Of a stretch of 64,000 nt of DNA, positions 25,804 to 35,737 are shown piece after piece. The DNA is from Solea solea (Eukaryota; Chordata; Actinopteri; Pleuronectiformes; Soleidae). Every line of letters begins with the position of its first letter. Within the stretch, counting starts at the first letter, position 1. The stretch is taken from the NCBI RefSeq assembly GCF_958295425.1, contig NC_081146.1, forward strand, positions 3,410,041-3,474,040. Reading direction: 5' to 3'. The position numbers were made by a program, and so were the translations under genes. The notes under the pieces were generated by a model. It was not told the DNA's origin, made no database searches, and saw nothing but the letters and a program-made list of their open reading frames with translations.

Positions 25804-28213
25804 CGTCACTATAGCGAGAGTCTGTGGTAAAGAGCTGTGCGCCCTAAAGGAACAGGAAATACGTCACTTGACCAGCACTCGCTGTAAACGAGTGGGTTTT
25901 AAACTACAAGTGAATGCAGATTTCACACGGTAGTCACAGAATGTTTAATGTTTAGCTCGTTTATGTACATTTTTCACGATTTTATCAATTATTCCAGATG
26001 ATTCCTATCTTGAGACTGGTGGGGTGGCGCCCTAGCGCCCTCTATGGATGGGCCGCCACTGGTTAGACAGGCTTTTGTGACTTGAAACCAAAATGTGTTA
26101 ACCACTCACTCCCCGCATTAAAGTCTATAGAGAAAAATCAGCATTGTAACACAACCTCACACAGGTGTTTATGGATCCACTGCTGCCTCATCAGTCAGTT
26201 AAAACGAGTTATTTTGCAACACTGACGTTTGAAATCCTTTGTTTGGATTTACATAAATGAAACACACTTAGCAAACGAGGCAGCCGTCGAGCAGCAGCTC
26301 CTGTGGCCTCCTGAGCCAAAAACAATGATTTTCTCAATGGACTTTGGTGTGACTGCAAATGATTGAAGTTTTTCGGCCAGAAAAAGGCATAGATTTGATT
26401 CAGTCACCCTTAAGTGTCTTAAATCTATTTTTCTGTGTCAACCACACTTCCTTAAACCTCATCTATCACTTGAAGGTTTATATTGAGTCAAACTCTTGCA
26501 TCATTTAAGAAACTTCCACAAAGTTTGGCCTGACAACATTTTGTATCACCAGAAACTCAAATGTTGTTGCAGAACATTGGTTTGTAATGAGAAGCACTGA
26601 CACACTGAGCTGCGTCAGGGTCTCGTTTAAGTGAACGAGGACACAAAGTAGATGTGTCCTCCACAGTGGACGGGCAGCACCACCTTTAAGGGATTAATAA
26701 ACCATTTAACCATTTTTATTTGGGATGTGCTGACACTGGATTAACTCCATGATTCATAATTGGATTATAGTCTGTCGCGTGACACTTTCATCTCATGTCA
26801 TGCAAACATAGTCCCTTCCCCTGAACCTCCATGGTGGTTCTCCACTGTCAGGATTATAGTGTAGTCCCTGATAGTCAGCTGACCTTTCACCTAGCACACA
26901 TCCTGTATTGATAACTTCTACAGAAGCCTGGATAGCTCAGTCGGTAGAGCATCAGACTTTTAATCTGAGGGTCCAGGGTTCAAGTCCCTGTTCAGGCGAA
27001 AGAGATGTTTTAAATAGCACAAAAGTAAAGATTTGTAAATGACTGAAATACATTACAGTTTCCGTTTAAATTAAGACAGAGTTGTGGTCGTGTGCACTCA
27101 GCCTGTAATTAATGTCCTGAGGACAAGTGGAAGAGAATCGACTCAGACTCTGTTACAGACCCACTCAGCCTAAAGCCCTTTTTCCAACTTCCACCCACAT
27201 GAAATTCTGAGTGGGGCCTCATAAAGGCTTGTGAAGCTTACAGCTTCTGCTAAAATATAAGCCAGTTCCTTGAAACTTGAACATTTTACGTTTGTGCTAA
27301 AAATGTCTGCTACAGATTGAAAACATCTACATTGTCGTCCAGTGGTTCAAAATGTCGTCTAATGAAAAAGGTGTTTAAGTTTCAGTGTTATGAGACGACC
27401 CAAGTGGATCACAGCTGAATCTGTCTGTGCACAGCCTGGCTAAACTTAACAGCTTACTGAAGACACCTTCCAGTTGAACGACAAGTCGCTCTACCACTGA
27501 GCTACTGTTTCCTGCAGCCGCTCGACTTGTAGTAATATTTTATCTCATGATGTGATTGTTATTGTCGTCTTGACAGGTACGGTGACCATGGAGCCTTCTA
27601 CAAGTTCACCTCCAGCACTGGGAAGCGTCTTCCTCTGTTTTACATCTATGACTCCTACCTAACTCCTCCAGAGTCCTGGTCTGAATTCCTGACTCCCAGC
27701 GGCTCCCACAGCGTGCGTGGCTCCGCTTACGACTCCGTCTTCATCGCCCTGATCGTGGAGGAGCGCCACAAGCAAGACATCCTCGCCGGAGGCTTCGACG
27801 GCATGTACACCTATTTCGCCTCCAACGGCTTCTCCTTTGGCTCCTCCCACCAGAACTGGAAGGCCATCAAAGCGTTCTGTGACGGCAACAACCTCCTCTT
27901 CATCCCCAGCGTGGGACCCGGCTACATCGACACCAGCATCCGGCCGTGGAACAACCACAACACGCGCAACCGGGTGAACGGCCGCTACTACGAGACGGCC
28001 CTGCAGGCGGCGCTCGACGCGAGGCCGGACGTCGTCGCCATCACGTCTTTTAACGAATGGCACGAGGGGACGCAGATAGAGAGGGCGGTGCCTAAAAAAA
28101 CAGTGACCCGTGTGTATTTGGACTATCAGCCACATGGACCCGACCACTACCTGGAGCTGACCCGTCGCTGGGCGGAGCAGTTCAACAAAGAGAAGGCGCA
28201 GTGGCTCATGTGA
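12388..28213 (+). CDS. maneal: maneal, endo-alpha-mannosidase-like protein (GH99), complete
   Basis: Four exons: 12388-12886, 16038-16147, 23116-23192 and 27577-28213. All junctions are GT-AG and frames join to 440 aa. Residues 1-7 are basic and about 8-27 form a membrane segment (ACVALFLFTLFVFGTMMGL), giving a type II Golgi topology. The catalytic domain follows from about residue 85 (FYYAWYGSPHMDGKFIHWDH). Exon 4 carries RPWNNHNTRNRVNG and FNEWHEGTQIE. Its Glu389 and Glu392 correspond to the paired catalytic acids of GH99 endo-alpha-1,2-mannosidases, which trim glucosylated mannose from N-glycans in the Golgi. The protein ends in KAQWLM, close to the mammalian MANEAL end. An upstream in-frame GTG was rejected in favour of the ATG at 12388. 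MANEAL is preferred over MANEA from the N-terminus and from synteny with yrdc, mtf1 and inpp5b. Whether MANEAL itself is an active enzyme is less well known. Confidence 0.96.
13335..13620. repeat. Short transposon rich in 'cgattaat' (copy 3)
   Basis: Begins 'aactattttgataatcgatc' and ends with 'tagattaatcgattatgata'. The middle is the inverse of the 5910 copy ('ggtttgggaaacactgatca'). Confidence 0.55.
14201..14239 (+). repeat. (CA)n microsatellite
   Basis: About 19 uninterrupted CA units in maneal intron 1. Confidence 0.95.
16205..16420. repeat. Dispersed repeat with degenerate TTAGGG-like core (copy 1)
   Basis: Contains 'ggagttagggtcagaattgg' and 'ttagagttaggcacc', then a TG run. It is an inverted, diverged relative of 34290-34600. 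Confidence 0.45.
17290..17470. repeat. Partial copy of the foldback element family
   Basis: Carries the diagnostic half-site 'ttttctctatggactttggt' followed by 'gagagtaagcagtttacat'. It is a half element; see the full-length copy at 36637-37187. Confidence 0.55.
19168..19209 (+). repeat. (GAGGAAGG)n-type array
   Basis: About four tandem copies of 'gggaggaa' in maneal intron 2. Confidence 0.8.
23268..23870. mobile_element. Non-autonomous TTAA-flanked DNA element (603 bp)
   Basis: Left end TTAA + AGGTGACAT (23268-23280) and right end ATGTCACCT + TTAA (23858-23870) are exact inverted repeats flanked by TTAA. This fits a piggyBac-type footprint. There is no transposase frame. It sits in maneal intron 3, 76 bp after exon 3. 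Confidence 0.7.
24136..25738 (+). repeat. 1.6 kb CA/GA higher-order minisatellite
   Basis: Built from short blocks such as 'acacacacagggagagag' and 'agacatacacagcgagag'. Larger modules repeat: 'aggcagagagcaagacac' recurs near 24245, 24605 and 25035 (spacing about 360 and 430), and 'catgaagagacagagac' at 24542, 24972 and 25400 (spacing 430 and 428). Because the units lack stop codons, frames of over 500 codons exist on both strands. They encode only His-Thr-Arg-Glu or Cys-Val-Ser-Leu tandem text and are not genes. Confidence 0.95.
25770..25800 (+). repeat. (TG)n microsatellite
   Basis: About 15 TG units directly after the CA/GA minisatellite. Confidence 0.95.
26080..26450. repeat. Copy of the foldback element family
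   Basis: Contains 'aaagtctatagagaaaaatc' near the left and the inverse 'gattttctcaatggactttg' near the right, with 'ggatccactgctgcctcatc' and 'acgaggcagccgtcgagcag' as inner inverted blocks. Lies in maneal intron 3. Confidence 0.65.
26926..26998 (+). tRNA. tRNA-Lys (anticodon UUU)
   Basis: A 73-nt cloverleaf closes fully. Acceptor GCCTGGA pairs with TTCAGGC (one G-U), the D stem is GCTC/GAGC, the anticodon stem TCAGA/TCTGA encloses CTTTTAA, and the T stem CAGGG/CCCTG encloses TTCAAGT. Box A (TAGCTCAGTCGG) and box B (GGTTCAAGTCC) match pol III promoters. A T4 run at 27008-27011 can terminate transcription. There is no intron and no encoded CCA, as expected in a eukaryote. It lies inside maneal intron 3 on the same strand, so it is either a functional tRNA gene or a well-preserved copy. 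Confidence 0.93.
27470..27512 (-). repeat. tRNA-like SINE head fragment
   Basis: 'gtcgctctaccactgagcta' is the same tRNA-derived head seen at 627-830, here truncated just before maneal exon 4. Confidence 0.4.
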
Positions 28214-28441
28214 GCGTCCAGTCAAATGTATGGAAACGAACAAACGAGAGACGAGTCGATGTAAAGACAACACGGATTAAACTGGACGTGGACGTTCCTG
28301 CGAGAACACGACTTTACAACCAACAACAGTTTTACTGTTACAGCCAAGTTTCACATTCACAAATGTTTTTTATCTGTTACTCTGGAAAGTTCACACCATC
28401 CTGACTACGTCTATCAGCGCCACACAAACCTCTGTAAAGAG

Positions 28442-28750
28442 GTGTTTAGATCCTGTGTCATTCCAGCGCTGCACACAGGAAGTCCTTCACTTTCTCATGT
28501 CATGATGGATGGGTGGAGGCAGCAGCAACACTGCGCAGGTAAAGTGAGACGACGGAAAACAGGTCGGAGTGCGACTGGAAACAAAAAGAAACGTCCGCAA
28601 AAAGTTTGTCCCCGTCCGCAAAAAAGTTTGTCCCCGTCCGCCCCTGCGCTGCTGCTGCATACACACAAACGCTCCCTCAGTCAGGTCTGATAGTATTGCT
28701 TGACGCAGCATACCAGACCAAACAGAGGAAGAATAATCCAATCAAATCAA
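28442..28750 (+). repeat. Dispersed repeat, copy 2 of a pair (first at 1232)
   Basis: Same ordered blocks as 1232-1500. It also has an internal tandem 'aaaagtttgtccccgtccgc', present twice. Confidence 0.5.
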
Positions 28751-28799
28751 CAACAGAAAAGTGACATATTATTAAACAGTCACACTTAAAAAAATATAT

Positions 28800-28912
28800 A
28801 TATATTATTATTGGTATTATCATTATTATTATTTTATTATCATTATTAGTTTTATTATTATTATTATTATTATTACTATTACTATTATTATAATTTGTTT
28901 TATTGTTATTTA

Positions 28913-28958
<46 letters not shown>

Positions 28959-28968
28959 AATAATAAAG
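28800..28968 (+). repeat. (ATT)n microsatellite
   Basis: Long interrupted 'attattatt' array, ending in 'aataataataaa'. Flanking open frames (Asn or Leu runs) are artefacts. Confidence 0.9.
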
Positions 28969-30530
28969 CCACATCCTCTTTCATGCCCGACCCAGCACAT
29001 AGACAGCTATGATCCTGCATCGTGCACAGTACGTATGTCTCAGCATGAATGTGAGGGGTCAACAAATCCTGATTCCCCTTTAAGAATAATAACATGTTAT
29101 TTAAAGGTGCATTATGCAACATTCTGCCTCACAAGCTATCAGGAAACAAATATGAATGAACTATGTAAATATATAGTAGAGTACTGACGACTTGATCTCA
29201 TCAAGCCTCTGTTTTGGTGTTGATGCATTCAAGTACCGTAGGAAACATCAAACCCTGTGTTCATCATGTTCACAAGATGAGCACATTAGAAGACTCCCCA
29301 TGCCACATTCATTACCTGTTAATGCTTGCATTTTCTGAAAGCTATGAGTTCAGGATGTCCTGTGTATGATAAGTGTAAGTCATGACAACAAGCTCCACTT
29401 GAACACAACAGGAAACACAACAGGAAACAAGCCTCTCAAACTCAAATGACCTGGGGGTCAAACTTTTTGGGAAACAGCTTCAAGTTCCAGTTGGTTGAGT
29501 GATACCAGCTCTAAGTTATATTATGATTCCTGTCATGATGTCGCAAAAACAGTATTTCCCCCAATTTCAAAATAAAAGTGTTTGATTTGATATTGAACGA
29601 TGTATAGTTTGCAATAAAAAATATTTATGATGCAAAATGAATCCATTTGTAAAAGAACCATAAAGAAAATCATCAAATCGCTTAGGTAGTTAAAAGTTAA
29701 AAGTGCCCAGCTGAAGAGAACTTTCTGGATTTACCTGGAAGACCCGCGGCCTGTTGAGAACTCTATGTGAATATAAAAGACTCATTCAGGGGTAACGAAA
29801 AGCAACAGTTCAAACTGGTTTTTGAACAAAAAAGTATTAAAATAAAAATCATTTCACCCAAATTTCACACACTGAACCTTTAATGCTGCTGCTCACGGTT
29901 CTCAAAAAGACTCGGAGCGACTCTACGTCTGCTTTCAGAGGTAAACACGTAGAAGAGGCATGACAGCTGTTATAGTAACTTGTAATTAGTTTTTTACTCT
30001 AGCACATATAGTATTGCATATTGGACCTTTAAATCCCACGTCTTCAATCACATTTTTCTTAGAAAAATTAGAATTAATTGTAAATATTTTACAGTTTTTT
30101 GGTGCTTAATTACAAAAATAATGTAAAAACATTAACTTTTTTTAATTTATATTCATGCTTCTTAATGCTCAGCTGCAGTAACACCTGGGGAATCAAATAA
30201 AATAAAAAAAATACAGCCTCATAAAATCAACTTGTCACCACATAAAGTCCTTATTCCAAAATAAAATTACCACTGTTGGAATATTAATATTATATGTGCA
30301 ACCCTTGCTTATTTGCTTTTAATGATAGTGTAACTCCTTTAATATAAAGACGCCATGTTGACTGGAGACACATTTGCTTCCTCTTAATAAAATAAAACAG
30401 AATCAGATGTTGACATGTTGATGCTCTGAGGAAGTTTTAAACAATAACAATATGGTTTGTTTTGTGACTTTTTTTCTCGTTTTCCATGTGAAGTCACTTC
30501 TGAGTTCTTTATATTAAAGTAAGCTATAGA

Positions 30531-30536
30531 AATAAA
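30531..30536 (+). terminator. Candidate maneal poly(A) signal AATAAA
   Basis: AATAAA followed within 20 nt by a TG-rich stretch ('tggagtgtgtag'), a typical downstream element. It opposes the yrdc signal 62 bp away. Confidence 0.5.
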
Positions 30537-30597
30537 GAAGAATGGAGTGTGTAGAAATACGTCTCAGATAGTTTCACACCGTTGGAAGAAAAAAGGA

Positions 30598-30603
30598 TTT
30601 ATT
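30598..30603 (-). terminator. Candidate yrdc poly(A) signal AATAAA
   Basis: TTTATT on the plus strand reads AATAAA for the minus-strand gene, giving a yrdc 3' UTR of about 0.8 kb. No other minus-strand feature needs it. Confidence 0.5.
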
Positions 30604-31370
30604 GTGGTGATACAAACAGAATTTAAAAAGGTACATACACAGACTTGGCCCATGTTAAATCCAACATGAATGCAGTGTTACAGCCGCAAACTGCTCACTT
30701 CAAATATCCACTGATCTCTGGAGATTCTACAGATTTTCTCCCTTCAGGTCCTGAGTCAAACTTATAAAAAAAAAAAGTCTGAATGAGCTCATGTGTTCAA
30801 GCCAGGCTCCACCCCCTTGTCTCATCCAAATAATCCACCATCAAATGTAAGAACCTATTTCTCTGAACATTACCCATAATTATATCTGGAAATAACTTAA
30901 GAAAGTGACAAACTGAAGACTGGATATTCTTACACGAGTTAACATTTGATGTCAGTGCATTTCTCATCTTAATCCCTTAATTTTATTCCAAAGACTCGTT
31001 CAGTTGACACATTTGGTGCCTGTCACATCTCGACCCATATACAGTATCTGAATATAAGAAAAATATCACCATCATACACCATCATATTCTCAGCATGTTG
31101 CTTTGACAGTATAAAAAGATAAAAGCTTTACATTTACGTTAAGACAATCCCATACTTATTAAATTAAATTGACCTTTCTGTGGTTTTCAAAATAAATGAT
31201 TTGCAGTCGTCACATGGTGAGGCAGAAGAAGTAGTCCCAGATTTTAAAGCAGCCACAAGAGATTCAAGTTGTTCCCAAGTTTTTTTTTTGTCTTTTCCAG
31301 GGAAAAATAATTCAACCGTTTCATCTCTGAGGTCAAAGTTCATCGTGCGTCGTGGAGTGTCGAGTCGAGT

Positions 31371-34300
31371 TCAAAGGTCATTTTCAGAGTCCTCTGACAG
31401 CCCGTATTTACGCTCCAGCACATCGACCGTGGAAGACTGAGCGCTGAAAACACAATTACAGACAACGTGAGGAAACACGACGCTCCTTTCACTGGCTTTT
31501 TAGAAAATGAATACACATTTTCATGTTCTTTCATTTTGGTTGGAATTCTACAAAAATAAAATGCACATTTTTACGTTATCACCTAAAAACAACCCTGGCT
31601 TTCAAAATAAGAGCCCCTGACTTTGGCTTTTTACTACGTATAGTCATAATTCCTTTAAAATAAAATTTTATGATAACCTTCGTTCTATTAGTTAGCACCA
31701 CAAGTTTTTGTATAATTTTTATTTTTATTTTTTAAAATTACATAGACACCGAAAGCTTCATTTGTACGTGTATATAATCACAGAAACAAAGACAGAATGA
31801 ACAAGCCAGGCGCGACTAAGGAAAGAAAAGAAAAGTTATCATAAAGCAAATAAACAAAAGAAGAAGACAATGACGAAGTCATAGACGAGGGAGAACATTT
31901 GAACGTTTTGAGATAAGACACAAAATCTCTGCAGATTATCCTCAATTTGTGTTCCTATGAACGGGCCCTGAGTTTATGTCACATACACAATACAGCGACT
32001 CCACATGGAGTTTTATCTGTCATTAGTCGTGGCAGACGGAGCAGAGCGGCTGACATGTTTTCCTCCACTAATCAAAGCCAAACACTTGCCTTTGTTTACC
32101 GTTGTTTCACCTTCTTTCAGAGTCATGTCCTAAACAGGAAGAGCAACAGCCTTTTTACACTTTAGTCGTGAAAATAAAGTGTAAATATACGCAAACTACA
32201 CGTGTGTGACTTTTCCAGTCTCTGCTTGGAACGCTTGGGGGCGGGGCCTGCTGTTCCTGCTGACTGTGACTAACATCGCAACCCTCGACTGTTTCTTAAA
32301 AAACTCAATAATGATAATTATAATCAGACAACGACTTGTGTGTCGAGCATCATCATGTGCAAAAGACACGAGAGGTGACGTCACACTTATGAGACTGTTG
32401 TTGAATAACTCAAGTCCTTATTTAAATCATTTTGGTGCTAATAACAACAGGAACTTACCAGCCAGGCCTGATGACGCGATATTTGCCGAGCACCGACAAG
32501 TCCACCACTGTGGATCCGAGGCGGTTCTGGTCTCCGATTGGCCCTCCATCCACCACCACTGCCAGTTTGGGCCAAAGCTCCTGAAACTCCTGCAGAAGAA
32601 AATGATAAAGAAACAATAAACCTTCTAATATGAATTCAGATGCCAGAGAATCTTGTTCAGACGTGTTTTTGCACTCACATGGACGTCCACCGTGCTGGTG
32701 TGTGAGCTGATGTTGGCGCTGGTGAGAGCCAGCGGTTCCCCACACATCTGGCAGAGGCGTCGTATAAAAGCGTGGTCTGGGATACGTACGCCGACTAGCT
32801 GAGTGTCGTGAGGATATGGAAAATGATTATTTGACATTGATTAATAAATTATGAGGCATTTTATTGTCACACACACAGAGAGAGAGAGAGAGCTGAGGAC
32901 TTACTGAGGTGAAGGGGTTGAGATCCGTGTTCAGGACTTCAGACCTTTCAAACACCAGCGTGACGGGACCAGGCAGCAGGTCACCCAACAGCTCCTCCTT
33001 CACTTTGACTTTACAGTATCTGAACACACGAGACAAAACAATAACACGCTGTGATTTAAAGCTGCTTCATCTTTAATTCTGCTCACAGACAAGCACTCAA
33101 ATCTAGAGATTCTGCAAAGACAGCGTCAGCACACAGTTGTTGAGTGTTCAGCAAACAAAGACTCACTTGTAGATATCGTGGATTTCTCCGACACAGATGG
33201 CCAGAGGTTTGTGTCCATTGCGTCCTTTGATGCCGTAGATTCTTTTCACGGCTCCAGAGTTTTGGGCCAGACAGGCCAGACCATAGATGGTGTCAGTGGG
33301 CACAGCCACCACATGACCCTCCTTCAGAGCCTTCACCGTGCACCGAAGGATCTCAGCTCCATCTGCAGGTCAACAACATGGAGGGTCAGTGGCCATGATA
33401 ACAAGGCAGAGAGTAAAATATCCGTGTCACTGTTATATATCATATTAGTTGTAGTAATAATGTGATTGTGTCTGCTTCTTGGTGCCCATGCTGACAGTTG
33501 CAGGACATTAACTGGTAAAAAAATGTTGTTGTTTTTTTACATTACTATAAGGTGGGCCACATGGTGGTGTAGTGGCTAGCACCGTTGCCTGCATCAAAAA
33601 GACCCGGGTTCATGAACCCTGTCTAAAGGGTCTTTCTGTGTGTGTGGGTTTTCTCCAGGATCTCTGGTTTCCTCACACAATCCAAATAAATATGCAGAGG
33701 TTATTTGGACACTGTATGTCAGCTGGGATTGGCACCAGCAGCCCCACAACCCTCATGTGTACTGTATTTGAATACGTCATTACAGTCCATTACAGTCCCT
33801 GTTGGTGTAATGCAGTGTTTGTCAATCCTGGTCCTGGGGGACCCACTGCCCTGCATGTTTATGACGTTTCCTGCTCCAACACAATTGATACCAAATGATC
33901 ACGACCCATTCATTTGAATCAGATGTGTTTGAGGAGGGAAACTTCAAAAACATGCACACTGGTGCTGGACTAATACTTTAGTCCATGTAATGTAACTGGA
34001 TGGAGATACATGTTTCAAACATGTATCAATACCCATGTATTTTTTGTTACGGGTTTTCAACTTACAGTTTGTACACAAATTATATGCACTATTGTTATGA
34101 ACTTGTCTGGTAAAGACAGGAACACATTGATCGGCTTCAACAGTAAAAACAACAGTAATTAGTTGTTTTGTTGTAGAATGGGAAGTGAAACAGGGCAGGA
34201 CCAAAACACGCAGCACGAGTCTGATGCAACACGCTGTAAGTGTCAATGTCACTGTGGGAGCGGAGAGCAGGCAGCTACATCCACTCACACACACACACAC

Positions 34301-34720
34301 GTTGGACATTCATGACTTGAGGGGACATTGCATTGACTTACATTCATTTCCTGGAGACTTACTCTAACCTTAACCACAATTACTACTGGCCTAATCCTAA
34401 CCCTGACCCTAACTTTACCCTAACCCTAACCTCAACCTGACCTTAAAACATATCTTCACCTTAAAATGTAGTCATTTACGTTGTGGGGACTTGATTTTTG
34501 TCCCCACAAGGAAGACAAGTCCCCATAATGTGACTGTGTAAACAGTTTTAGGTCCCCACAACATTAGTAATACCCGCACACACACACAGACACAGAGCTC
34601 ACCCGTGTGTCCTCCCTGATGAGGAGCCGGCGTCAGTAACCGCAGGACTTTGGTGTGTAGCTCTGTAGATGAACTGGATCTCTTCATCATTTCTGCTGCG
34701 ACTTTAATGACAGAATTCAT
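31371..34720 (-). CDS. yrdc: yrdc, threonylcarbamoyl-AMP synthase, complete
   Basis: Six exons on the minus strand: 34720-34603, 33362-33167, 33019-32905, 32798-32679, 32589-32459 and 31443-31371. They sum to 250 aa and stop. YrdC/Sua5 enzymes condense threonine, bicarbonate and ATP into threonylcarbamoyl-AMP, the donor for t6A37 in ANN-decoding tRNAs. Visible motifs are VPTDTIYGLA, IKGRNGHKPLAI (the lysine/arginine substrate site), DLLPGPVTLV, LTSANISS and LGSTVVDLS. The first ~40 residues are Ser-, Lys- and Met-rich and lack a core domain; a mitochondrial targeting role is plausible, as for mammalian YRDC. The last exon encodes only 24 residues (AQSSTVDVLERKYGLSED) and was found by phase and similarity to the mammalian C-terminus. 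It converges with maneal and diverges from the next small gene. Confidence 0.95.
33545..33780 (+). mobile_element. tRNA-derived SINE-like element
   Basis: Starts 'gccacatggtggtgtagtgg', a tRNA-like head with 'cccgggttcatgaac' as box B. It continues with 'tgtgggttttctccaggatc' and 'tccaaataaatatgcagag', the body of a very abundant teleost SINE type. Diverged and not obviously full length. Confidence 0.6.
34290..34600. repeat. Dispersed repeat with CCCTAA-like core (copy 2)
   Basis: Includes 'taaccctgaccctaacttta' and 'ccctaaccctaacctcaacc', then 'cccacaaggaagacaagtcc' and a CA run. It is in yrdc intron 1, next to exon 1. The telomere-like motif is degenerate and embedded in a recurring repeat, so it is not a telomere relic on its own. 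Confidence 0.5.
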
Positions 34721-35090
34721 TCAGAACTCAGCGACAGAAACAACAACCATTTAACAGCAGCATGCTTGTCAGGTGACTGACACGACTTCCGGGTTACGCC
34801 CCCTAAAACAATGACGACACGTTTCTTAAAGGGATACACTCACACTTCTGCGTTTCTGTGAGCGCCAGGCATTTCAACATAAAAGCAGCTAAAACTAAGT
34901 CTTTGAAACTAACCCTGCACAACATTTAATGACTTTACTAACATGCTATGAAAAGTTATCTCGTATTTACTGTATTTTTTTGTACTATTCATATGTTTAT
35001 GTATTCATTATTTTTATTACTATTATTATTTGTTGTTGTTAATTTATCCTTTTCCTCTTTTTGAATTTCCCTTTATTTAGTCCTAATGTA

Positions 35091-35440
35091 TGGAAGCCCA
35101 TTTCTGCCAATTGAAAAATAAAAAATATATTATTAAGTAATTATGAGATGCTAAATCCTAATCTCGTAATTATGATTTAGCATCTCATTATTATGACTTA
35201 GCATCTCACAATTATGACTTAGTATCTCGTAATTATGACTTAGTATCTCGTAATTATGACTTAGTATCTCGAAATTATGACTTAGTATCTCATAACATCT
35301 CATAGTTATGACTTAAGATCTCATAAGTATTACTTAGTTTCTCATAATTATGACTTAACATCTCGTAATCATGACTTTGCATCTCAAATGACTTGGATAT
35401 GCATTATTTTCTCTCTCCATGTACCGGAAACGGGCTTCCA
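35091..35440. mobile_element. Short inverted-repeat element with internal 21-bp minisatellite
   Basis: Ends are TGGAAGCCCATTTC (35091-35104) and its inverse GAAACGGGCTTCCA (35427-35440), 13 of 14 matching, with TGTA on both sides. The interior is a tandem array of a 21-bp unit ('cttagtatctcgtaattatg'), clearest at 35217-35291. Lies between yrdc and the next gene. Confidence 0.6.
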
Positions 35441-35593
35441 TGTATTTAAAACAAGATGGATCAATTTAATAATTGAATAATCTTTAATAATCGTATTACA
35501 TTCTTTAAATAGTGCTTCGTTATAAAAGTATCATATGACCTTTTGTAATGTTTACAATATTACCTTTTGAACCACTAGAAAGTCTTCGAATAA

Positions 35594-35602
35594 TCTCGCG
35601 AG
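35594..35602. promoter_or_regulatory. TCTCGCGAG promoter motif
   Basis: Palindromic TCTCGCGA-type motif, known from TATA-less housekeeping promoters in vertebrates. It lies 136 bp upstream of the next start codon in a CpG-rich patch (35590-35645). Confidence 0.45.
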
Positions 35603-35637
35603 GATACCGCGCGCTCTGACGCAAGTGTCCGCGTCAT

Positions 35638-35645
35638 TGACGTCA
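35638..35645. promoter_or_regulatory. Palindromic CRE (TGACGTCA)
   Basis: Perfect CRE 93 bp upstream of the c1orf122-like start codon. Together with the TCTCGCGAG motif it marks the core promoter of that gene and possibly of yrdc on the other strand. Confidence 0.5.
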
Positions 35646-35737
35646 ATTAGGATAATTAAAACCACCTGTGAGCGGCAGATTCAAACCTAAAGACGGACTA
35701 TTAATTAGAGAAGTCTGAGTCAGTTGAAAGGACAAAT

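Larger units (their letters stand above)
28214..30555 (+). other. Probable maneal 3' UTR
   Basis: No open frame of interest follows the stop. The first well-placed AATAAA pointing the right way before the yrdc end is at 30531-30536, giving a UTR of about 2.3 kb. Earlier AATAAA copies (such as about 28962, inside the ATT microsatellite) could give a shorter form. Contains the second member of the 1232/28442 repeat and an ATT array. Confidence 0.45.
33363..34602 (-). other. yrdc intron 1, repeats only
   Basis: Contains a SINE (33545-33780), a repeat with CCCTAA-like core (34290-34600) and CA runs. No exon was seen. Confidence 0.6.

Noticed and set aside
27659..28273. 204-codon frame antisense to maneal exon 4
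   Set aside because: Mirror of the GH99 coding exon, whose sense frame shows clear catalytic motifs.
32206..32619. 137-codon plus-strand frame over yrdc exon 5
   Set aside because: Antisense shadow of yrdc; the minus-strand frame matches the family and splices correctly.
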